64,000 nt of DNA from positions 182,218,001 through 182,282,000 of the forward strand of contig JBITNC010000001.1 in NCBI GenBank assembly GCA_050084985.1, given 5' to 3'. The position numbers and the translations under genes were made by a program. This DNA is from Nageia nagi (lineage: Eukaryota; Pinophyta). The notes beneath the pieces are model-generated. The model was not told the DNA's origin. It saw only the letters and a program-made list of their open reading frames with translations, and made no database searches. The first letter of the stretch is position 1, and every line of letters starts with the position of its first letter. Of the stretch, positions 34,270 to 44,946 are shown piece by piece.

Positions 34270-36360
34270 TTCAACATATTCCTTCTTTCAAAGAAGTTTA
34301 AACCACTCTTCATTTTCATCCTTTGAGTCCAAGTGACCTAATATCTCCTCCATTATCCTCTCCCAAGTAAGACTCTTTACCAATGTTATCTCCATGAGAC
34401 AATATTTAAGTGATGCCTTGATAAGACATACACCATATTTTTCACTCATAATAGCCTCAAAGTTATCCTTCAAACATATACTCAACAAAAAATCATCCAT
34501 ATCATTAGATAAGAAAATAAATAATAATAAAGCATCACTTTAAATGATGCTTTTGTGAGTAGGATCCCATGTTGTTTTGAATTAACTATTTCTTCAATCA
34601 TAGTAAGGAACTCCCATGGTTTCTGTTTGTACAATTTTTCCTCTTCAAGATAACTCTTTGTTATCACTTCAAGTGGGTGACCTCCATACACAATTACCTC
34701 TTTAAGATAATCCTTAATATCCTTTGATGATACCTACATTATATAATGAATTTCATCAATGAATATCTCTCTACAATCTATCTTCCTTGAGATAATATTC
34801 CTCATACAAAATAGTTTGCACTCTTGATGAGTGATCTTATTCTCTAACAATTGATGTCTTCATAGTCATGATAACTTGATGTTCACCAACCTTGGTTATA
34901 TATTTATTCCTTATCTCATTTTCTATTTCATATTTCTCCTCCCAAATGAGATAGTGTCTTATGCTATTCTCTTCATAGAACACATCCTTCACTCTTCATG
35001 AGTGAGATTCTCTATTGAGCATGGAACTAAAACTCTTCATATCCTCTTCATATATGATCTCTTTTTGATAATTACCCTATATCACCTTTTTAATACAATA
35101 ATCATTCACTCTAAATTAGTGAGTTTCAAAATATCCATCCACCCAATGTGCATGGTCATCAAGCAAGGAGCATTCCATATGTGTCAATCCTCCTTTATCA
35201 CTTTTCTCCCACTTTAGAGGAACCCTAACATATGGGTAATTATCTCCCAAAAATTCATCTATTACCTTTCTAAAAAGATAATATTTCACTCCAAATGAGT
35301 AAGCTATAAAATATATTTTATCACAATATATCATTTTAAATGAATGATATTCCACTTCATCTGAATGGGCTACAACTAAAAAGCAACATTCCTCCATGAG
35401 AAGTTATTTTTCCAATTTTGATATGAATGTACCCTTCTAAGACATGCTCCATAAATAAAATTATTTTCTTGTCCCTCCTCCATGAGACATTCTTTATCCA
35501 CCTCATCTTGGTTATCTTCAAATTTGGCAAGCCAACATTTTTCCATGAAGTACTCTTCAACAAAGGGATAAGATGATATCTTGTCCTCTACAAGCTAAAG
35601 GTGTGTCTCTTCAATGAGATTTTTATTCACCTTATGGGAAATGTGAATTCTTTCAAAGAACTCAATTACTACAAGATATTTATCAACATAATTTTTCTTT
35701 TCAAAACATTTTCCCTCTTCAAGAAAGAATTCATCATAATACATGCCTCTAACAATGAGGGTTTAACATAGAGCTTCACCTTCTCTTCTCTTCTCTACAA
35801 GAAGAAGTTCATCCACAAGACTCTCTTCTATGAGACTTGGAAGGCATCACACTAGGATCCTTCACATCCTTATCATCAAGAAATTATTCTCCATCATAAT
35901 GTATGCATTCCTAATACATGGATTCAAATGAGTCTCCATAATATTCTCCAATAGGATCTTCAAGAGAACAAGACTACTCTTTACTCAAACAATCTCCATG
36001 AGTATCCTCATCACACCCATAATCAAGCATTTTATGTTCTCCTCCATGCACTTGTAGTTATTCCAAAACAATAAATGAGTGGTAAAACACTCTTTTTCAA
36101 TACCTCTTCTTAAATCCATAAGATCCAAGCAATTTTGATATTGCTCTCCCTTTTTAGACCTTTTCTCTTCTTTTCCAAGTATGCTTCATGTGATGGGTTA
36201 TTCATAGTTACCTTATACAATGATCTAAAGGTATTTTTCCATTAATAAGATCTTCATTATTATGCTTCATTAAGAATAATATTCACCATCAAAATTTGGG
36301 ACCTCTATGCCCTCAAACATGGTGGCCATTCAATAATCTTCCATTATGATGGAATCTTAG
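34270..36360 (-). pseudogene. Unknown acidic, aromatic-rich minus-strand ORF remnant
   Basis: On the minus strand, coding-like sequence begins near 36357 with MEDY and, a stop later, MATMFEGIEVPNFDGEYYS. It runs with frame changes to about 34280. Open pieces are 35563-35357, 35397-35116, 34691-34482 and 34500-34288. The composition is rich in Glu, Asp, Tyr, Phe, Met and Lys, with recurrent words such as ECLMEEG, MEECCF and EIMEEI-like. I do not recognise a domain. Its position next to the candidate LTR suggests a retroelement product, but that is inference. No function is assigned. Confidence 0.4.
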
Positions 36361-36850
36361 AATCAACCCATACATATAATAGGAGATAGATTGGTAGAGT
36401 GTTTTTGTTTAAAAAATATTATAGTGCACAAAAACCAATAGGATTTGGACCACACTTTGTAAAAGTTTTACTAATGTATCATAAGCACATACAAGCTTAA
36501 CTATAACCCTTTATATATCTCAACTAATGTCAAATACCATAATGAGAAGTATAAACTACTTTCATTGATTGAAAATGAAATCATTACATGCATATATAGG
36601 ATTTGGAAAAATCCTAAATATAGATTCAACTAAATATAAACTCAGGTTGGATAAAATCAACTTGTTACAATCCAATTATGAAAAAGAATAAATCTAGAAG
36701 TCCTAAAATTATCTTAACATGCTAGACAACAACTAGAAAAAACAAACACCTAAAGCAGAAACTCCTAAACATAAATTGGGAGCAAAAAAACCATCTTTAA
36801 AATAATAAAAATAAGAAAACACACTATGTTTTAAAACACAATGAATTTGG
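36361..36850. other. AT-rich spacer, no gene seen
   Basis: About 490 bp with no ORF or repeat that I can support, ending at the TTTGG target site of the solo LTR. Confidence 0.45.
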
Positions 36851-37333
36851 TGTTGGAAATTATAATGCATTATTGTGTAATATCTCTCTTTAATGTAAAC
36901 CCACAATATAAATCCACTTAATACTTAAAGTATCTCTAGATACCTTAAAGAATTAAGGGAATAAATATGGACAAAGCTTTAACCTTAATCTTGGGTAAAA
37001 GGGTGGTTAAAGAGTGGGTTTGATCTTATAAATTGAGTCCCCCCCCTCTCATTGTACTTGTATAAGCATGAAGGTGCTAGTATTTTAGAGTTGTAGGAAT
37101 GCTCTTGTAGGAGCTTTGTAGAATAATTCTTGAGAATTTGTAGGATATTTTTCTTGAAATAAGTAATATAAGATATGGTTCAAAGTGTATGTACTCCCAA
37201 GAGTTGGAGGAACCACTATACATTATGTGTTCTCATTTATGTGAATGGTTTGTTCTTAGTTAGATGATTGAAAGTTAGTTTTATTGGAGAAGCTACAAGA
37301 GATATTGGTTTATGGAATATTTCAATTCCATCA
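36851..37333 (+). mobile_element. Solo Ty1/copia LTR (483 bp) with TTTGG target duplication
   Basis: Starts TGTTGGAAAT and ends AATTCCATCA, flanked on both sides by TTTGG (36846-36850 and 37334-37338). It shares several blocks with the copia LTR at 61736-62424: AATATCTCTCTTTAATGTAAA-like, CACTTAATACTTAAAGTATC-like and GATACCTTAAAG, plus the ATTCCATCA end. No primer-binding site follows, so the interior was removed, most simply by LTR-LTR recombination. Confidence 0.85.
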
Positions 37334-37338
37334 TTTGG

Positions 37339-38899
37339 GATGAAGCATGGTGCATTTGGGTCAGGATGCAATGTGGTATTTTTAGGATGAAACATGATGT
37401 GTTTTTGAGGAGAGACTAGATAGTTTGTAGAAAAACATCCAAGATGATGGTCAAAACTTCAACAAAGATAGGCATATGTATACTCATTGGAAAGGTATTA
37501 TCAATAACTATATAATTTAAAAGGAATAATCTTAATTAAATGCCTCTAAAAACTTTTATTCCTTCTCAAAGATGACTAATATATTTTGCAAGTCTAGTTG
37601 ATCTTCAACTTGTTTGATCTTCAACTCGAACGGTTTTGATTAAGCTCAAGTTCGAACATGGATCTACCTAAAACATTATTCAAGTTGAAATTTTTCCATC
37701 CTTTTGCTTGATCATTTTGTTTCATGCTAGTTTTCTTTGCATTTTTCTTTCAAAGCTATTTTGATTTCTATAAAGAGTAATTTTAGATTTATTTGTTTAA
37801 TGCAATTGCATTTTTTTTGGTTTACATTTTCTTTGAGTATTTATATTTTAGTTAGACTTATATTTTCTTATATTTTGTGAAACTTTCTTCATGCCATGTT
37901 GGACTATTTACAAATTTCTTCTTAAAGTTTTAATTTCTTTAGTTTCATAAGTTTTATACCTTTTCCCAAAGATATTATAACCCTTGATTAATATTTAGTG
38001 CTCTTGCATATTTATGTGAGATGTTTCATTAATCAACATCTACACTAAATGATAATTAAATAATATATCCCAAATACATCATTTTGGTACTATTATCAAG
38101 GAGAAGCATTTAATATTACCAAAATAATAATATAGATTATATCACCTAAAAATCTACATAAGAGGTAATATGAACCATATATATGCTTCATGCAATTATT
38201 CTAGAAGAGGAATTTGTTACATGAGGAATAAAGAGAATGGAATAAAAACTAAGGTAGAGATTAGGATACTAATTAAATATTTGAAGATTGATATGGAAAA
38301 TGCATTCAGTCAAATAAAGAATGATGTGTAGATAAAAATCAAAGTCACTAATCAAACATCAAGCTCCAACACCTAATCTGATAATGATTAGAAATTATAA
38401 AAACATACTAAAATTACATACTTGATCTATGAGATGAAACATGAGGTTAAAATTTCTTAATAGTTCTAGATGTTTGTATGATGGTAAGAGAACATCATTC
38501 TAGGTTAAGAAGATTTCCATACATCCTTTTGGGTATATACTTTGGTCCTCCTCCTATACCTCTTAAGGATCATTTTCTTTGTAAAAATTAGAATGCATTA
38601 CCTTGTGGATTTTTGGGTAATAATAGGTTTAGCTTGGTGTCATGGAGTCTGCCACCTACCATTCCATATGGTTTTGATTAGAACCTAGTTACACTAGGGT
38701 CAATTTGGCCAATCCTAAAGATAAATTAGACACCTCACTTTTTACTTTCACCCTAAAATTCCATATGTTTCTTTGAACAATCATCATCCACATATTCATC
38801 CACCTCCATATAAATAAAATAAGTTCTATCCCAAGATACTTGATTAAATAGCTCACCCCATCCATCACCATTTACCAAGTCCTCCAATCCATCACCATT
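37339..38899. other. AT-rich sequence, possible gag remnant near right end
   Basis: No confident gene. From about 38180 the plus strand may hold the degraded gag part of the gypsy element whose protease follows at 38900, but I cannot support individual domains. Confidence 0.35.
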
Positions 38900-39490
38900 A
38901 AGCATAAGAAAGAGGTAGAAATTGATAAACAAAAGCAAGAGGGAAATAATACCTAAATCAATTCTTGATAGCAATATACAAAAGTTATACAAGTATGATG
39001 ATCATGGTAGTTTGATACTTAAAGTTCAAGTTGAGGGACATAAAGTTGACAATGTACTTATTGATTTTGGTACAACTATTAACCTCATGACCATAATGAT
39101 GATGTAATAACTTGATGATCCTAATCTAAGAGAAATTGGGATCATTATTCAAATGGTGGATGGCTTCACTTTTGAACCTCTTGGAATATTTGAGGGTATG
39201 ATGATCATGGTTGATTCATGAGGCTATTCCTTGGATTTTTTGGTTGTTCAGCCCAAATCTACCTCTAGAGGATATCCCATAATAATTGAAATAACTTAGT
39301 TATCTTCAAGCAATGATCATATAAGATGTAGAGATTAGGTCATGACCATATCATATGGAATGCATATAAGATAACTATCTTTATTCCCACCTTCTCATCT
39401 CATCTTAAATGAGGCTTCCAAGAAAATGAAGATAGTTAAAACATTTTTTGAGGTAAAAAGTAAACAAAATCTCTTTGAATATTGACTAGT
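38900..39490 (+). pseudogene. Ty3/gypsy protease remnant
   Basis: The open stretch 38922-39107 reads VEGHKVDNVLIDFGTTINLM, the retropepsin active-site strand with D-F-G in place of D-S-G. Downstream, PLGIFEGMMIMVDS, LDFLVVQPKSTSRGYPIIIE and VMTISYG continue the conserved order of plant gypsy proteases, interrupted by TAA/TAG codons. RT and integrase do not follow, so this is an isolated fragment. Confidence 0.65.
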
Positions 39491-40529
39491 ATGGAGTTTA
39501 ATATTAAAAGGGAACTATATTGGATGGTGGATGTCTCCAAATTTCCAAAAATATAAAATATCAAAGAAAAGAATCAACTGGGTTCTTGGAGCAATGGATG
39601 CAACATCGAAGCAAGGATTAGATAGTAATACTTGATCCTACATTTGCATACCAAGCTCTTCTCCTAAATCCATATGAATTGAAGAAGAGTTTCCAAATTG
39701 TTCCATGTTAGGAACCTAACAAATCTAAAAGGAATTTTATAATAAATAATAATAAAATACTAGAAATACCCAATATCCAAAAGGATTTGTAAAGTAATAA
39801 GATCATATAAATGGAATAATGCATGCATATTGATAATAAGATAGCATAATAAAGTAACTTGACTAATAGCAATATGAATTACGGGCCACTTTGAGGGGGA
39901 TTTTCCTTATAAATTAAAAGATAATAGATTTTTCAAGATGCTCACTACTAAAAACCACTATATTTGCATACTTTTTTGCACCAAAACATAAAGTTTTTTT
40001 TTTCAAATTTAAACACCAAAAATTGATGTAAATTTTAATGCAATTAACTTGATGATTTTTGCACCCTATTTTGTGTATTTGTTGCATCCAAATCTACATG
40101 TTGTTATGCCCATATTTGCATCTATATGAGTCTTCATAAACCTTTTTTTGTATTATTTTTTTCTAATTAGCATATCTTTTTATGTCATCTTTCCTTGCCA
40201 CTTTGCATCTCTTTTTTGCATTTTCATGCATCCTTATTTGCATCATTTTACATCCTTTATAGCTTTAGAATCTTTAAAAAATTTTGAAAAATTAATTATT
40301 ATTAAATTTCAATAAATATTTTAAAATATTACATTAATATTAATATTATAATAAGAATACTATTATTAATATTTTATAATTATTAATATAATTTTATTTA
40401 ATTTTAATAATATTATTTTTTTATTGATAATAATTATTATTATATTTTTATAAATACATCAAAATGATATATGTACATGTCAAAATGAAAACATTCACAT
40501 CATACAATGTCAAAATGATATAATGATGT
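39491..40529. other. Very AT-rich spacer
   Basis: Contains T-runs (near 39995) and a dense A/T stretch at 40260-40450 with almost no G or C. No gene is seen. A CACTA word at 39943 was considered as a transposon end and rejected. Confidence 0.45.
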
Positions 40530-42330
40530 TCACATAATGAGTACTAGGATTTGACATCAACATCCTCACTAGATGACTCACTACCTAAGGCATTGCCTGA
40601 CTCACTACTTGAGCCACTACCTAAATCATTACCTGAGCCACTACCTAACTTGTTATCTAACCATCATAATCATCATGATTATCATCATTTTATGATCCAA
40701 ATAAATGTTTGTAGTGAATCAAATCATTTGGTTCCCTTGATGGTTCACAATGCTTGATCACATGTAGGTCATGCTACTCTATTTGATCTGTCTATGATTC
40801 ACCTACCTATAAATAGTAAGAAAAAAAATACTAGTAAATAATAAAACTTATCATAAATATGCATCACTTACAATGAATTCATATGCATATATTAATTAAA
40901 ATAATTATAATTACTTAAATTGTTGTTCATTATGATCAAAGAACTAATTGAAATCTATCAAATACAAAAAAAATAATTAGTACTATATTAAACAAATTAT
41001 CTATTCATTTTAAATAATTAAATATAATTGAAAATTACTAAATGTACTTATGAATTGGGAATCAACATATCTCCTCCCTCTAGTTCCCAATTGATGCATA
41101 ATCATGCATCCTAGTTTAGCAACTTGGGTCTTTGTTGTTTTTTCTTGAGGCATTTCCTTACCTTCCTCTTTACTCTTATCCATTTCTACCACTTTCTTAA
41201 GTATCATCTTCCATGCCTTCTTATGAATTAATTAATTAATATTATATTAAAAAATCAACTAATCAGGTTCAAATATTAAATATTAAGGAAAATATTCCAT
41301 ACCTTCTTATGAATGTCAATTGGTTTCATTGCTAAGTTTCATTGTTGCAGGGTAAGTTTCATCAATTTAATTCTCATGTGATTTCTAACCCTTTTGAGAC
41401 TCAACCCTTCTTGTTGGAATGCTTTTTTCTCAATCCACCTTTCACCAAAATTATATTTTAGATTTATTATAATTCTTTTTTTGCTATAAAATATATATAT
41501 TATAACAAATTGGTTTTAGTATAATGGAATATTTAATGAAAAAAACCAAACATACATACCAAAAAATTATGTAAATAATAAAAAAATATACATACCAAAA
41601 ATCATCTTGCTTTTTCCATGGCTTACCAATTGTTTTTGTAAATTCTAGTATTGTAACATTCTTTAGTGTTTTGTACAAAAGTGAACCTAAAAAATAATTG
41701 AAAGCATGTTAGAAAATTAATATATTTGTAACTAATATTTAAATTTATAGTTTTCAAATATAAACTATTACCATTATTGTCTTTCAAGACCTCTCCATCT
41801 GGCATCACACAAATTTGAAGATTTTTGGATCCTTGAGTCATCATCAACGTAGACTACTAATTTTTGGATCCTTGAGTCATCATCACATAATAATATGATT
41901 CAAAATAAAAATTAAAGTAATTTTTCATTAATTTTTAATAAATTAAGTAATTATAAAGAATTACCAAAAGCAACACTTTGTCTCTATAGTGTGCTAACAC
42001 CACCAAGTCCTCTAGCCTCTCCACCAACAAATATTTTCATCAATTTGTTAGGGGTGAACATACTTTTACATATTTTTTCAACACCCTTTAACTTCTTTTT
42101 CTATTTAAAAAATTAAATAAATAAGTGATTACATGTCCTAATTATTGATATATATATATATATATATATATAGTATTATTAGATCCTATGTTGATGTTAC
42201 ATAATATATATGGATGCTTACAAGCTTATTTTATTTTTTTGTAATGCCATATTGATCTTTATATCCACTCTTTAGTTTCACTTTATTTATCTTATCTTCT
42301 TGATCACCCTTCTTATGATGCCCCATTATC
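40530..42330 (-). pseudogene. Unidentified, possibly multi-exon gene remnant
   Basis: On the minus strand, short coding-like blocks follow each other between AT-rich gaps. They are MMGHHKKGDQEDK (from about 42327), GVEKICKSMFTPNKLMKIF and GGEARGLGGVSTL (about 42090-41965), QICVMPDGEVLKDNNGN (41800s), FTKTIGKPWKKQDDFW (41640s), KKVVEMDKSKEEGKE (41200s) and a Gly/Ser-rich acidic tail SGSGNDLGSGSSSESGN (40640s to 40545). This spacing resembles exons and introns. The lysine-rich and low-complexity content suggests a transposase-related or accessory protein, but I cannot name a family. Confidence 0.35.
42146..42172. repeat. (TA)n microsatellite
   Basis: An uninterrupted run of about 13 TA dinucleotides. 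Confidence 0.9.
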
Positions 42331-42868
42331 AATGGTGATCACTAAAAGCAAGTAAATAAAAGTTTAATATTGTTAATATTATAGAATAAAAAACCATTGT
42401 CTAATTTACATTCTATTATTATTTTCCAAAATATATCCATAGAAAGGTATGAACTACTAAATATGTATACAAAAATAACATACATATTTTCTTTTGTACA
42501 ACTATAAATATAATAATTTTAGTTTATTGGGTACAATCATGAATTTTATAGGATCATTATTTTTCAATGTAGATTCTTAGTCATGAAAAGGATACTATCA
42601 TAATTTCACCTAAATATGATTTCATTATAAGAAACAAAAATTTCTATTAAAATAATGTATAGAATATATTTACAAATAAAATTGAGCGTGCAAATAAATA
42701 AATAGGTAAATATCTTCAAACTCAATATATCTGTATTTGAGCTATGGATAGCAATTTATTCTTAATAGCAATGAATAAGATAACTGATTTAGAAATGTAA
42801 TTGTACCGAATAAGACTGTAATTTGTATACTTATCTCACGAAGCATACCTGACAACAAAAGATGAAGA

Positions 42869-43535
42869 TGTTGGCGATGTACTGATGATGAACTGCCCCT
42901 CCAAAAATGTAGTAACCTTTGAAGATGCAAAAAGAGGACCGCAGGTGGTCCGTTTCAGAGATAATAGAGCACTGACAGTGTTCCTGGTTCATAAAGGAGC
43001 ACCAGTGGCCTTCATTTGATGGTTTTTGACCTCTCAATCAAGTCCAAAACTTCAATATAGATGTCTCAGATAGCAGTGTGATATCAGAATAGATCATAGC
43101 TGTCAAGATAGCTCATGAAAGGAAGTACACAAACCACAGCCTTGTAGGCGGTACCAAGAGATACCTTAAAGGGTTGCCACTACAAGAACATACGTGGGAT
43201 CTTGTGTATCCTTGATATGTGGAATTACTATTAGATCCCTTATATAGATAATAGATAATACAACCCATGGGTCAGCATGCATCTACATAAACAAGGCTAA
43301 TTCACAACATTCAAGATAAACACACCAATAAACAAGATAATTCATGCAATATTCAAGATAATCCATGTAATATTCAAGATAATCCATGCAATATTCAAGA
43401 TAATCATTATAAAATTCATATTTAAGACAAACATTGATATTATCACTTTAAGACTTTCAAGACATATATTTAGACCAAGCATGTTTTCATTAATTTATTG
43501 ATTTAAGAACATAAATTCATTTTTATGTGTTAACA
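42869..43535 (-). repeat. Element C LTR, left copy (3' LTR)
   Basis: From TGTTGGCGATG to TGTTAACA on the plus strand. It matches 48817-49508 in long blocks, including the CTGATGATGAACTGCCCCTC and CCACAGCCTTGTAGGCGGT stretches. Confidence 0.9.
43333..43406. repeat. 22-bp tandem units in left LTR of element C
   Basis: AATATTCAAGATAATCCATG units follow each other about three times. The right LTR holds one more unit in the same place (49285-49380). Confidence 0.8.
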
Positions 43536-43552
43536 GATGCCCCACTTTGGAT
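43536..43552 (-). promoter_or_regulatory. Element C polypurine tract (minus strand)
   Basis: On the minus strand CCAAAGTGGGGCATC directly precedes TGTTAACA, the start of the 3' LTR. This orients the element on the minus strand, in agreement with gag. Confidence 0.7.
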
Positions 43553-43920
43553 GTGAAATCGAAAGAAACATGAGGTGAGTTGAGATTTTACATTCAAAGT
43601 AAAAACACAATATCATAGCAAACAATTTGGCAAGCAATGATAAACACTAATCATTCTAAATACAAGCAAAATCATGACAAAGCTTGTTAGTACTAGATAT
43701 GGGTTGAGAAAACTTCCTTTGATATTACCTTGGGCATGCTTGCCCCTTGCATTTTTTTTTTTTTGATGTACGAATGCCATAGAAGGTGATAGCCTGATAT
43801 ATTTGATAATTTGATAACCTTGCTACAACACTAATGACTCATGACAACAAACCTGACAACCCACATGATAATGACCTGATAGATGACCTGACCACACATG
43901 ACGACCTGATGATAACTTGA

Positions 43921-44310
43921 CAAGACCACATCATAAGACAAGACATGATAATCATGACAACACACATGACCACACGTAGGGGAGAGCTAAGTTCCACACA
44001 ATTGTAATGGAAGCTGAGAGTTTACACCAAGAGGTATACTGCAGTTGCATAAGAATCGAACTCTGCAAAATAAATGGGAGCTGAAAATCCACCAAGAGGC
44101 ATGACAACAACTCAACAAGACCACATCATAAGACCAGACATGATAACCATGACAACACACATGACCACACATAGGGGAGAGCTAAGTTCCACACAACTGC
44201 AATGGAAGCTAAAACTTTGCACCAAGAGGTATGCTGCAATTGCATAAGAACTAAAATTCACAAAACAAATGGGAGCTAAAACTCTGCCAAGAGGCATGAT
44301 AAGCTAATAA
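43921..44310 (+). repeat. 195-bp tandem duplication upstream of the PMD gene
   Basis: CAAGACCACATCATAAGAC at 43921 recurs at 44116. The shared sequence continues through GGGGAGAGCTAAGTTCCACA and the ACCAAGAGGTAT block. The second copy runs into the 41-bp array. Confidence 0.85.
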
Positions 44311-44476
44311 GTGGGAGCTGAAACTCTGCCAAGAGGCATGATAAGCTGATAATGGGAGCTGAAACTCTACCAAGAGGCATGATAAGTTGATAATGGGAGT
44401 TGAAACTCTACCAAGAGGCATGATAAGCTAATAATGGGAGCTAAAACTCCGCCAAGAGGAATGATAAATTGATAAC
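44271..44476 (+). repeat. 41-bp minisatellite, five copies
   Basis: GGGAGCT or GGGAGTT words start at 44271, 44313, 44354, 44395 and 44436. Each continues as GAAACTCTGCCAAGAGGCAT and a GATAAGCTGATAAT-like tail, with few differences. The array lies about 320 bp upstream of a TATA box. Confidence 0.9.
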
Positions 44477-44793
44477 ATAGCCCTACAAACATGAAATTCA
44501 AAGCAATATTCTCCTAGATATAACATTGATCAAGCACCTATGATGTACCTATGATACTTGGATGAGCTAATTTACTAGAAAAAGGAACACAAGAGGTCCT
44601 TTCTGGAAGATTTATAATATAGGTGGTCTTCCACTAAGACCATGGGTGGTCCTTTTCTTGAGGATTCATCGAAAACTATGAAGATTAGGCCCCTATGAAT
44701 CGCCCCTAGATTCCAGATTGATATTTGGTTACCTACCTATTCCCACTAAATGCCCAAATCGAAACTATCTTAAAGTATGTGCCCTAATATTTC

Positions 44794-44804
44794 TATAAAA
44801 GGGG
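44794..44804 (+). promoter_or_regulatory. TATA box of the element C PMD gene
   Basis: TATAAAAGGGG lies about 150 bp upstream of the proposed ATG at 44947 and is followed by a pyrimidine-rich CCAACCTTCCTCATTTGG, a plausible start region. It faces the PMD gene, opposite to gag. The match to a strong plant TATA box in an otherwise decayed sequence is notable. Confidence 0.65.
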
Positions 44805-44946
44805 CCCCAACCTTCCTCATTTGGTCACACTATCATTTTCAGAGCTGAGAGTATCTTAAAGCTTGGGAGACTGAGTTGGAGAGGTCTAGTTAGTGATTTT
44901 GTCACTGTCACTAGGTGATATTTCCTACATTGCTATGCTACACACT

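Noticed and set aside
39943-40711. Possible CACTA transposon: CACTACTAAAAACC at 39943 and TTTGTAGTG near 40711
   Set aside because: Only a few terminal bases match, the flanking 3-bp sites (GCT and AAT) differ, and the enclosed sequence shows no transposase domain.
43321-43410. Short repeats with regular spacing that might suggest a CRISPR-like array
   Set aside because: Units are contiguous without unique spacers and occur in both LTRs of a plant retroelement. This is a minisatellite.
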